Shown piece after piece: positions 6,887 to 12,210 of a DNA stretch of 12,432 nt. Origin of the DNA: Kaftiobacterium sp035693805 (GTDB lineage: Bacteria > Sysuimicrobiota > Sysuimicrobiia > Sysuimicrobiales > Kaftiobacteriaceae); assembly GCA_035693805.1 (NCBI GenBank), contig DASSGA010000265.1, positions 1 through 12,432 on the forward strand. The letters are read 5' to 3'. The notes below the pieces were generated by a model, which was not told the DNA's origin, did no database searches, and was given only the letters and a program-made list of their open reading frames with translations. The translations under genes were made by a program, and so were the position numbers. Within the stretch, counting starts at the first letter, position 1, and each line of letters begins with the position of its first letter.

Positions 6887-7072
6887 GGGCAGACCAGCCG
6901 ACCCGTGGACGTCGCCGCCTCGTCCGGCATGACCCCCGCGCTCACGTCACGCGCCTCGACGGCGACGCGATCCCCCTCGAACCGCATCCGCAGGAAGATA
7001 GTGATCGTTGTTCGCGATGCTGTCCTCCTCCGCCGAGATCCACCATCCGTAGCCGTAACGCGCAGGCTGTCT
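6883..7072 (-). pseudogene. Probable frameshifted C-terminal gene remnant
   Basis: Two reverse-strand frames share the coding signal. From 7072 to 6998 one frame reads GYGWWISAEEDSIANNDHY with about 80% G/C third positions. From 6996 to the TAG at 6885-6883 a second frame reads FLRMRFEGDRVAVEARD and onward with 34 of 37 third positions G or C. Removing one base near 6997 joins them into one natural-looking sequence (NDHY-FLRMRFEGD). The first frame has a stop just upstream at 7075-7073 and no start, so this looks like the end of a lost gene. An intact alternative exists: a 71-codon ORF from the GTG at 7098, overlapping the cyclase stop as GTGA. Its first half, however, has only about 55% G/C third positions. 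The joined peptide faintly resembles the C-terminal strand region of metallophosphoesterases; that is a guess. Confidence 0.4.
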
Positions 7073-7094
7073 TCAACGCTCGAGCGAGGGATAC

Positions 7095-8357
7095 TCACGG
7101 CGGCACCATCGAGAGACGGTGCTCCCGGCGGCCTTTCAGGAAATAGGTAGCCAGCTTACCCTTTCCCTTGACCTCGATGATCCCTCGACCTTCAAACACA
7201 TACCGGTCGTGCAGCCGCACATAGATCGCCTCGGTCACCTGGATGGCCCCCGGCAGGCCGTGCGACTCCATCCGGCTCGCGATATTCACCGTGTCGCCCC
7301 AGAGATCGTAGATGAACTTGCGCGTCCCGATGACGCCGGCGACGACCGGTCCCGTGTGGATCCCGATCCGCATGCGCAGCGGTTCCCCGCGGGGCATCGT
7401 TCGCGTCCGGAGCGCGCGCTGGATCTCCAACGCCATCTCGGCGGCGGCCTCGGCGTGGTCCGATCGGGGGGCCGGGATTCCTGCGACGGCGAGGTAAGAA
7501 TCCCCCACGGTCTTGATCTTCTCCAGGCCGAAGCGATCCGAGAGGGCATCGAGCAGCGAAAACAGGTCATTGAGCCAGGCCGCGGTTTCTTCAGGAGGCA
7601 CCGCGGCGGTCAGCGACGTGAAGTCGGCGATGTCGGCGAACAGGACCGTGGCCTCGGGAAACCGTTCGGCGATCGACGCGGGATTGTGCTTGAGACGCTC
7701 GGCGATCGGCTTGGGCAGGATGTTCAGCAGCAGGTTCTCCGAGCGGGCGTGCTCGACTCCGAGCGCCTCCAGCGCCCGCTGGCGCTCGGCGGCGAAATGC
7801 CTGAGCAAGAAGAACGCGACCCCCGATACCGCGCCGATGTTCATCACGAAGTTGGCGACGATGAGCCAGGTCGGGATGACCGGAGCGCCCGGCGACAGGC
7901 GGGCATCGACGAGCCCCGAGACGAGCGTCAGGCCCAGGTAGGCGCCGAACCATCGTCCGGCCTGCCGCAGTCCTCCGATGAGGATCATCCCCAACGGCGC
8001 GATGAACGCCCAGAGCATCACGCCGCTGGAGTTCACGAACCCACCGAGCGACCACTGCAGGACGAAGGGCAGCACGAGCATCATCGTCAGCTGGCTGGCC
8101 CGCAGGACGCGCACATCTTTCGTGCGGCCGAGGTGGATGAGGCCGCCCACGGAGAGGATCTGATAGGTCAAGGGGATGGCCGCGGATGCGCGCAGGCCGA
8201 GCGCCTGGTACATCCCCACCCAATAGATGGCAAGGACGGAGATCGCGGCGGCCGCCAGGGTGAGGACGCTCTTCTGAGCGCGGATGCCCGGGGGGTCGTC
8301 CGGGCGGGTCCCGACGTTGATCGGGCGTGTGACAAGGGTTCCAATGCGCAACCTCAC
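7095..8357 (-). CDS. Membrane-bound class III adenylate cyclase
   Basis: This 420-residue protein makes cyclic AMP from ATP at the cytoplasmic face of the membrane. Residues about 30-188 contain six hydrophobic spans, forming an uncharacterised membrane sensor module. A linker helix follows (ENLLLNILPKPIAERLK, 207-223), of the type that precedes many cyclase domains. The catalytic domain occupies about 235-410. Metal-binding Asp242 (VLFADIADFTSL) and Asp286 (KTVGDSYLAVAG) are present, the adenine-selecting pair Lys282 and Asp351 (YDLWGDTVNIASRM) indicates ATP rather than GTP, and the transition-state residues Asn358 and Arg362 are intact. A homodimer should therefore be active. The GTG start overlaps the stop of the upstream oxidoreductase as GTGA and has no strong Shine-Dalgarno sequence, so translation is probably coupled. 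The catalytic domain ends normally (EVKGKGKLATYFLKG) about ten residues before the stop. Confidence 0.95.
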   Translation of the reverse strand: MRLRIGTLVTRPINVGTRPDDPPGIRAQKSVLTLAAAAISVLAIYWVGMYQALGLRASAAIPLTYQILSVGGLIHLGRTKDVRVLRASQLTMMLVLPFVLQWSLGGFVNSSGVMLWAFIAPLGMILIGGLRQAGRWFGAYLGLTLVSGLVDARLSPGAPVIPTWLIVANFVMNIGAVSGVAFFLLRHFAAERQRALEALGVEHARSENLLLNILPKPIAERLKHNPASIAERFPEATVLFADIADFTSLTAAVPPEETAAWLNDLFSLLDALSDRFGLEKIKTVGDSYLAVAGIPAPRSDHAEAAAEMALEIQRALRTRTMPRGEPLRMRIGIHTGPVVAGVIGTRKFIYDLWGDTVNIASRMESHGLPGAIQVTEAIYVRLHDRYVFEGRGIIEVKGKGKLATYFLKGRREHRLSMVPP

Positions 8358-9646
8358 CCGTCAATCGTTCGGCGCCTGGTGGCTGCGCTCCCCGTGGGCT
8401 TCGACTGGTGGAATCGCTCGGGCCGGAATGGCGCGATGTCGAAGGGCGGCGGATCCCCGGATGTCAGTGCCGCGAGCGCCGCGGCCGTGGCCGGAGCGAG
8501 CGTGACGCCATACATGCCGTGCCCGGTCGCTACGTAGAGGTTGTCGTACGCGGGGATCCGTCCGATCACGGGCAGGCCGTCGGGTGTGAGCGGCCTCATG
8601 CCCACCCACTCCTCCTCGGCGGAACCGGCCGGCCAGCGATGCAGATATCTGCGCGCGCCGGCGCGGATGGCGTCCAGCCGCCGGGGATCGAGTGTCGTGT
8701 TGACGCCGGAGAGCTCCATCGTCCCGCCGATGCGCAGCGCGCCGGTGAAAGGGCTGATGGCCACGCGGGCCTCGTCGAGATAGACGGGACCCGGGAACTC
8801 CATGCCGGGATCGGCGATCGTGATACTGTAGCCTTTACCCGCCTGAATGGGAAGACAGAGCCCCAGCCTCCGACCCAGCGCAGCGGACCATGCCCCGGCG
8901 GCCAGCAGGAACTGATCTCCCTCGATCTCCTCCCGCGATGTCCGCAGCGCCGTGACGCTGTCGCCCCGGCGCAGCAGGCCGAGCGCCTCGATGCCTTCAC
9001 GGATCTCCACGCCCATGGCTCGGAGGCGCCCAACCAATCCTGCCACCAGCGTCTCCGGCCGCACGTGTCGTTCTTCCGGAGCCAGGATGCCGCCGAGGAC
9101 CTCGGGCCGGACCTGCGGCAGCATCTCGCGCACCTCCGCTGCGTCGATCCGCTGCGGGCCCGGATAGCCGCCTGCGGTGAGACGTTCCAGGTCCTCGAGG
9201 ACGGCTTCCCGAGCCGGTCTCGTGAGAAACAGAAACAGCGCGCGCGAGCGGTGGATCTCGAACTCGACCCCGTCCGAGCGCAGCCCGTCGAAGAGATCCA
9301 GCGTCCGCCGGTTGGCGTCGGCCACGGCGCGCAGGCCGGCCTCATAGTCGCGCGGGTTGCAGCGTCGCCGGAACGCCCACAGCCAGCGGACAAGATCGGG
9401 ATCCGGCCTGGGCCTGATGTAGAGCGGGCTGGCCGGCCTGAGCATCCAGGCCAGCGATGTGCGGACCAGACCGGGTGCCGGCAGCGGAGCCGAAAAGGAC
9501 GGCACGACCCAGCCGTTGTTCGCCCAGGAGCAGCCCGCGCCGGGTTGTCCCTTGTCGATGAGCGTCACTGCGGCGCCGCGCCGCCGCAGCTCATAGGCGC
9601 ACAGCAGCCCGATGACGCCCGCCCCGACGACGACGATTCGTCTCAT
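8354..9646 (-). CDS. FAD-dependent oxidoreductase, DadA-like (D-amino acid dehydrogenase family)
   Basis: This 430-residue flavoprotein belongs to the DAO superfamily and oxidises an amine or D-amino acid, probably passing electrons to the respiratory chain or to oxygen. The N-terminal dinucleotide fold is plain: VVVGAGVIGLLCAYEL with GxGxxG at residues 8-13 and the acidic end of strand two in VTLIDKG. CSWANNGWVVPSFSAPLPAPG (38-58) matches the SxxNxGxxxP...P.P segment of DadA. Further on come LLAAGAWSAALG, the GKGYSITI strand, and the C-terminal signature WVGMRPLTPDGLPVIG...NLYVATGHGMYGVTLAP that contacts FAD. Length is typical of DadA (about 415-435). The ATG at 9646 is the natural start because the GxGxxG strand begins at once. 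The upstream Shine-Dalgarno is weak (AAGAG touching the ATG). It heads a unit with the adenylate cyclase. The exact substrate (D-alanine, glycine, proline or sarcosine-like) cannot be told. Confidence 0.92.
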   Translation of the reverse strand: MRRIVVVGAGVIGLLCAYELRRRGAAVTLIDKGQPGAGCSWANNGWVVPSFSAPLPAPGLVRTSLAWMLRPASPLYIRPRPDPDLVRWLWAFRRRCNPRDYEAGLRAVADANRRTLDLFDGLRSDGVEFEIHRSRALFLFLTRPAREAVLEDLERLTAGGYPGPQRIDAAEVREMLPQVRPEVLGGILAPEERHVRPETLVAGLVGRLRAMGVEIREGIEALGLLRRGDSVTALRTSREEIEGDQFLLAAGAWSAALGRRLGLCLPIQAGKGYSITIADPGMEFPGPVYLDEARVAISPFTGALRIGGTMELSGVNTTLDPRRLDAIRAGARRYLHRWPAGSAEEEWVGMRPLTPDGLPVIGRIPAYDNLYVATGHGMYGVTLAPATAAALAALTSGDPPPFDIAPFRPERFHQSKPTGSAATRRRTIDG

Positions 9647-9731
9647 CTCTTGGATGATGACCGATGGTGTGGTTCGTTACAAGGAGAAGCCAAGGCAGGC
9701 GGAAGAGCCTTCCGGCCGCAAGGAGGACGTC

Positions 9732-9967
9732 ATGGATTGGGGACTGTTGATCCTGCGGGTGGCCTCGGGACCCGCATCGTCGCGGTCGGGCTCGTCATCG
9801 ACATGCTGGCCGCGATCGTGCTCGTCAAGCGAGGGATGGCGAAGGCCCGCTTCATGGACCCCAGCGGGAACGGCTGGGAATTCGAGTTCGCGCTGCTGGT
9901 CGCCGCCCTGGCCCTCGTCTTCACCGGCGCGGGGGGCATCGCCCTGGACCCGGTGCTCGGGCTGTAG
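9732..9967 (+). pseudogene. DoxX family membrane protein, internally deleted and frameshifted
   Basis: A textbook Shine-Dalgarno (AAGGAGG at 9720-9726) precedes the ATG at 9732, which opens with MDWGLLILRV, the usual first residues of DoxX proteins. After about a dozen codons that frame becomes Ser/Pro-rich nonsense. The overlapping +2 frame instead carries the DoxX ending: GTRIVAVGLVIDMLAAIVLV, then NGWEFEFALLVAALALVF and a GGIALDPVLGL tail ending at TAG 9965-9967. A full DoxX protein is about 130-150 residues with four spans. Here only about 78 codons remain, so roughly 50-60 residues including the second span region have been removed at about 9762-9770, leaving the reading frame out of phase. 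DoxX proteins are small four-helix membrane proteins linked to thiol/redox stress. The product is almost certainly nonfunctional, unless an assembly error explains it. Confidence 0.7.
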
Positions 9968-10045
9968 CCGAAAGCCGGGATGACCGAAGGCTACGAGCGG
10001 CTCGACGATCTGCTCGGAGAGCTGCAGTCACGCACGAGAGTCTGA
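9968..10045 (+). pseudogene. Possible C-terminal remnant of an SRPBCC/AHSA1-type gene
   Basis: Directly after the DoxX stop, in the same frame, comes PKAGMTEGYERLDDLLGEL followed by QSRTRV and a TGA at 10043-10045. An ATG at 9980 would give a 21-residue peptide, but no Shine-Dalgarno sequence precedes it. The (A)GM-x-EG-x-x-x-L-D-x-L-x-x-x-L pattern resembles the last helix of SRPBCC/AHSA1 proteins, whose genes often sit beside VOC and DoxX genes like those here. Third positions are mostly G/C, as expected for former coding sequence. I infer a leftover tail of a deleted gene; the match is short and could be chance. Confidence 0.3.
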
Positions 10046-10061
10046 AGTCGGAGGAGAAGTC

Positions 10062-10571
10062 ATGCAGAGAATCGTTCCGTTTCTCTGGTTCGACAGGGAC
10101 GCTGAAGCGGCGATGAACTTCTACGTCTCCGTTTTCAACGGCGCACCTCACAGACACGCGGCTTCCAAGATCATCAGCATCGCCCGGTACGAAAGGGGCA
10201 TGGAAGTGCCCGGTGGGGCCGAGATGATCGGCAAGGTCATCACCGGGGTATTCGAGCTGAACGGCCAGAGGTTCATGGCTCTGGACGGCGGCCCGATCTT
10301 CAAGTTCAACGAGGCGCTCTCGCTCTATGTCGAGTGCGAGGATCAGAAAGAAGTCGATTACTTCTGGGGGAAGCTGTCCGCCGTTCCCGAGTCCGAGCAG
10401 TGCGGCTGGCTGAAGGATAAGTACGGCCTCTCCTGGCAGATCATCCCCAGGCAACTCGGGAAGCTGTTGGGTGATCCGAACAAGAAGAAAGCACTCGCCG
10501 CGACAAACGCCATGCTCAAGATGAAGAAGATCGTGGTGGCAGATCTCCAGCGAGCCTACGATGAAGCATGA
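10062..10571 (+). CDS. VOC family protein, 3-dmu-9_3-mt (PhnB-like) type
   Basis: This 169-residue protein has the vicinal-oxygen-chelate fold in the variant labelled 3-demethylubiquinone-9 3-methyltransferase in databases. Despite the label, most members have no proven methyltransferase activity. Visible features are RIVPFLWFDRDAEAAMNFYVSVF at the start (the classic P-x-L-W-F-D-x-x-A-E-E-A-x-x-F-Y motif), then GKVITGVFELNGQRFMALDGGP, FNEALSLYVECEDQKEVDYFW, and CGWLKDKYGLSWQIIPRQL, which matches the family's C-G-W-L-x-D-x-[FY]-G-x-S-W-Q-I-x-P block. The ATG follows GGAGGAG with five bases of spacing. Codon use is less G/C-biased, with more Lys codons, than in the neighbouring genes, hinting at separate ancestry. 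A perfect hairpin begins five bases after the stop, so the gene is probably transcribed alone. Confidence 0.93.
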   Translation: MQRIVPFLWFDRDAEAAMNFYVSVFNGAPHRHAASKIISIARYERGMEVPGGAEMIGKVITGVFELNGQRFMALDGGPIFKFNEALSLYVECEDQKEVDYFWGKLSAVPESEQCGWLKDKYGLSWQIIPRQLGKLLGDPNKKKALAATNAMLKMKKIVVADLQRAYDEA

Positions 10572-10575
10572 TGCT

Positions 10576-10611
10576 CTGAGGGAGGCGGTCGGCTCAAGCC
10601 GCCTCCCTCAG
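10576..10611 (+). terminator. Perfect 13-bp stem hairpin after the VOC gene
   Basis: CTGAGGGAGGCGG (10576-10588) and CCGCCTCCCTCAG (10599-10611) pair completely around a ten-base loop, starting five bases past the VOC stop. No T-run follows on either strand, so it is not a canonical intrinsic terminator. It may act as a U-less terminator or an mRNA 3' end stabiliser. The inner GGC-TCAA-GCC offers an alternative small stem. Confidence 0.6.
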
Positions 10612-10623
10612 CGGTACTCACCT

Positions 10624-10812
10624 TCACCCCCGTGCGATCTCGATCGTCGTGGCGACCTGCGTGGACTTGATTAGGGCCAGACCGGCCGTGGCCACCGCCT
10701 GGGCCGCCTCGAGCGTGAACCCTCCCATGAAAACGGCAAGGCGCCTGAACACCGTGCGCTCGTCTGATTCGAGGAGGTTGAGCGGAAGCCGCTCCGACAA
10801 ACCCGTCAGCAT
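10624..10812 (-). pseudogene. Fragment of a large ATPase-type transcriptional regulator
   Basis: The reverse frame from 10812 to the TGA at 10626-10624 reads MLTGLSERLPLNLLESDERTVF and on through RRLAVFMGGFTLEAAQAVA. This is the signature that follows the nucleotide-binding domain in big LuxR/SARP-type or cyclase-linked ATPases (…SYDLLDEDERALFRRLAVFAGGFTLEAAEAV…). Such proteins are usually 700-1100 residues; only about 40 recognisable residues remain. The normal stretch between the LLTGGSRDLP-like part and the DLL helix (about a dozen residues with R-Q-x-T-L) is missing, and the ending ALIKSTQVATTIEIARG is not recognisable. Third positions are G/C-rich as in former coding DNA. No start signal is visible. 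It is a relic between VOC and DinB. Confidence 0.5.
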
Positions 10813-10836
10813 TACGGTGAGGCGGCGCGATCGCCT

Positions 10837-11364
10837 ATGACGAGAAAGCAGCCATGGTTCGAGCGGCAATTCCCCACGGGCCTGCCGGCGGATCTCTTCC
10901 CGGTCGTCCTCGAACGCCTGCGCGGTACGCCTGCCCGGCTGGAGGATCGCCTCGGCTCTGTGGGGGCGTCTACGCTCATGCGCCGGTCGGGCAGCACGTG
11001 GTCCATCCAGGAAAACGCCGGGCACCTGCTGGACCTCGAGCCGTTGTGGCTGGCGCGGGTAGAAGACCTGCTGGCCCGACGGCCCGAGATGACGGCGGCC
11101 GACCTGACGAACCGCCGGACGCACGAGGCCAACCATAATGCCGCCTCGCTGCGGACGATCCTGAGCGGCTTCCGCCAGGCACGATCGGTGCTGGTCCGCC
11201 GGCTCGAGCCCGTCGAAGATGCGGCCCTGACGCACACCGCGCCCCATCCCCGCCTGCGGGTCCCGATGAACCTCGTGGATCACGTGTTCTTCGTGGCCGA
11301 GCACGATGACTACCATCTGGCGCGGATCACCGAGCTGCTGATCGAGTTCGCGCGGATGGCCTAA
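10837..11364 (+). CDS. DinB family protein (DinB_2-like four-helix metal-binding fold)
   Basis: This 175-residue protein has the length and pattern of the DinB/YfiT superfamily, four-helix bundles with a His-based metal site, some of which are thiol-dependent transferases. The first conserved block is TWSIQENAGHLLDLEPLWLAR, where the W-S-x-x-E-x-x-x-H-L-x-D core supplies the first His. Helix three contains RTILSGFRQARSVLVRRLEPV. The last block, NLVDHVFFVAEHDDYHLARI, holds the other two histidines in the typical H-x-x-x-H spacing (E-H-D-D-Y-H). A metal site therefore seems intact. The ATG at 10837 has only a distant GAGG upstream, so the start is moderately sure. It is convergent with the YjbR gene with a four-base gap. 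The substrate is unknown. Confidence 0.85.
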   Translation: MTRKQPWFERQFPTGLPADLFPVVLERLRGTPARLEDRLGSVGASTLMRRSGSTWSIQENAGHLLDLEPLWLARVEDLLARRPEMTAADLTNRRTHEANHNAASLRTILSGFRQARSVLVRRLEPVEDAALTHTAPHPRLRVPMNLVDHVFFVAEHDDYHLARITELLIEFARMA

Positions 11365-11368
11365 AGCC

Positions 11369-11665
11369 TCATCGTGGTCGAATGACGCTCTTCGGCGCCC
11401 TGAGCTGCCACGCTGCTTGGAGTAGTAGCGTCACGCGGAGCCCGACCACTTTCTTGCCCCACCGCAGTGTTTCATATGTCTGTGGCGCGATCGCAGTCAT
11501 GCGCTCCCGCTGCGCCTCATCCACAAACACGTGCAGATGGCTTCCACCTGGAGGCACCGTCGCGAAGATCCTGCCCCTGACTCGAAACGAGGGCTTGTCA
11601 AAGTGCGGGGCTTCGGTCACCTCGGGCAAGGAAAGAGCAAATCGCCGCACCTCAGCGATCTTCAC
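11369..11665 (-). CDS. MmcQ/YjbR family protein, apparently shortened internally
   Basis: The GTG at 11665 with AGGAGG eight bases upstream gives a 98-residue protein starting MKIAEVRRFALSLPEVTEAPH, exactly where YjbR-like proteins begin. The open frame continues upstream to 11809, but that part overlaps the next gene and looks like noise. Family features are HFDKPSFRVRGRIFATVPPGG, HVFVDEAQRERMTAIAPQTY and LRWGKKVVGLRV. Members usually have 110-120 residues, with a loop and helix start between the VGLRV strand and the final LLxxAWRxxAPKxx helix. Here VGLRV runs almost directly into TLLLQAAWQLRAPKSVIRPR, so about ten residues are missing in frame. The fold is a small double-stranded-DNA-binding-like (CyaY-like) domain of unknown physiological role. 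It is probably co-transcribed with the DUF1801 gene 59 bases upstream. Confidence 0.85.
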   Translation of the reverse strand: MKIAEVRRFALSLPEVTEAPHFDKPSFRVRGRIFATVPPGGSHLHVFVDEAQRERMTAIAPQTYETLRWGKKVVGLRVTLLLQAAWQLRAPKSVIRPR

Positions 11666-11673
11666 GATCGAAC

Positions 11674-11679
11674 CCTCCT
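11674..11679 (-). promoter_or_regulatory. Ribosome binding site deciding the YjbR start
   Basis: Reverse-strand AGGAGG lies eight bases before the GTG at 11665-11663. It supports this GTG over the longer in-frame ATG at 11809, which would overlap the DUF1801 gene by 85 bases. Confidence 0.75.
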
Positions 11680-11724
11680 GGTTACGCCCCAGGAAGACCC
11701 TTCCGCCAATGGTGAGCTCAGGCC

Positions 11725-12105
11725 TCAGCCCACCGCTTTCTTCACGAGCGCAGCGATCTTTGCCTCTGCGGCGGCGGTCAACTCCTTCAGCGCGAAGGCG
11801 GTCGGCCACATCGCGCCTTCGTCGAGGTTCGCCGTGTCGTTGAAGCCGAACGTCGCGTACCTCGACTTGAACTTGTGCGCGCTCTGGAAATAGCAGACGA
11901 CCTTGCCGTCCTTGGCATAGGCGGGCATCCCGTACCAGGTCTTCGGCGAGAGGGCTGGCGCGCTGGCTTTGATAAGAGCATGGAGCCGCTTAGCCATGGC
12001 GCGGTCCGGTTCCGGCATCTCGGCGATCTTCGCGAGCACGGCGCTCTCCCCGTCCTCCTTGTCGCCGCGCGCCTCCGCCTTCAGCTCTCGGGCGCGCTCC
12101 TTCAT
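11725..12105 (-). CDS. DUF1801/YdhG-like protein, shortened by loss of its original start
   Basis: The ATG at 12105 gives 126 residues: MKERARELKAEARG, then KIAEMPEPDRAMAKRLHALI, APALSPKTWYGMPAYAKDGK, VVCYFQSAHKFKSRYATFGF and DEGAMWPTAFALKELTAAAE. This is the DUF1801 (YdhG/iron-chaperone-like) domain with its conserved W-Y-G-M-P-A-Y and F-x-S segments. Its function is unsettled. The same frame stays open upstream to 12207 and encodes ARTSTTKKTTRKSAK, then STAAVNKSSKGFTDEERAA, the lysine-rich tail and T-D-E-E-R-A-A-M-K-E-R lead-in normal for this family. The codon where the initiator Met should be is TAG (12210-12208), in the context AATAGGCC. A single extra A would turn an original AATGGCC into this. 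AAGGTGA lies just upstream, as a former Shine-Dalgarno would. The retained ATG may allow reduced expression of an N-terminally trimmed protein. Confidence 0.82.
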   Translation of the reverse strand: MKERARELKAEARGDKEDGESAVLAKIAEMPEPDRAMAKRLHALIKASAPALSPKTWYGMPAYAKDGKVVCYFQSAHKFKSRYATFGFNDTANLDEGAMWPTAFALKELTAAAEAKIAALVKKAVG

Positions 12106-12207
12106 CGCGGCTCGTTCCTCGTCCGTGAATCCCTTGGAGCTCTTGTTGACCGCGGCGGTGCTCTTGGCGGACTTCCGCGTGGTCTTCTTGGTGGTGCTTG
12201 TCCTGGC
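12106..12207 (-). pseudogene. Orphaned N-terminal coding segment of the DUF1801 gene
   Basis: These 34 codons are in frame with the gene at 12105 and encode a basic Lys/Thr/Ser tail plus GFTDEERAA, but no ATG, GTG, TTG or CTG start lies within them and TAG precedes them. The segment is therefore probably untranslated at present, or it reflects a one-base sequencing or assembly error at about 12209. Confidence 0.65.
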
Positions 12208-12210
12208 CTA

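Noticed and set aside
7119..8537. Plus-strand ORF of 472 codons
   Set aside because: Antisense to the adenylate cyclase, with His/Arg/Gln-rich noise composition.
8408..9967. Plus-strand ORF of 519 codons
   Set aside because: Its first three quarters are the antisense shadow of the FAD oxidoreductase. Only its last 70 or so codons, the DoxX tail, are meaningful.
10837..11316. Minus-strand frame extending the ATPase relic across DinB
   Set aside because: The part beyond 10812 is antisense to DinB and shows no regulator motif, so the relic was limited to 10624-10812.
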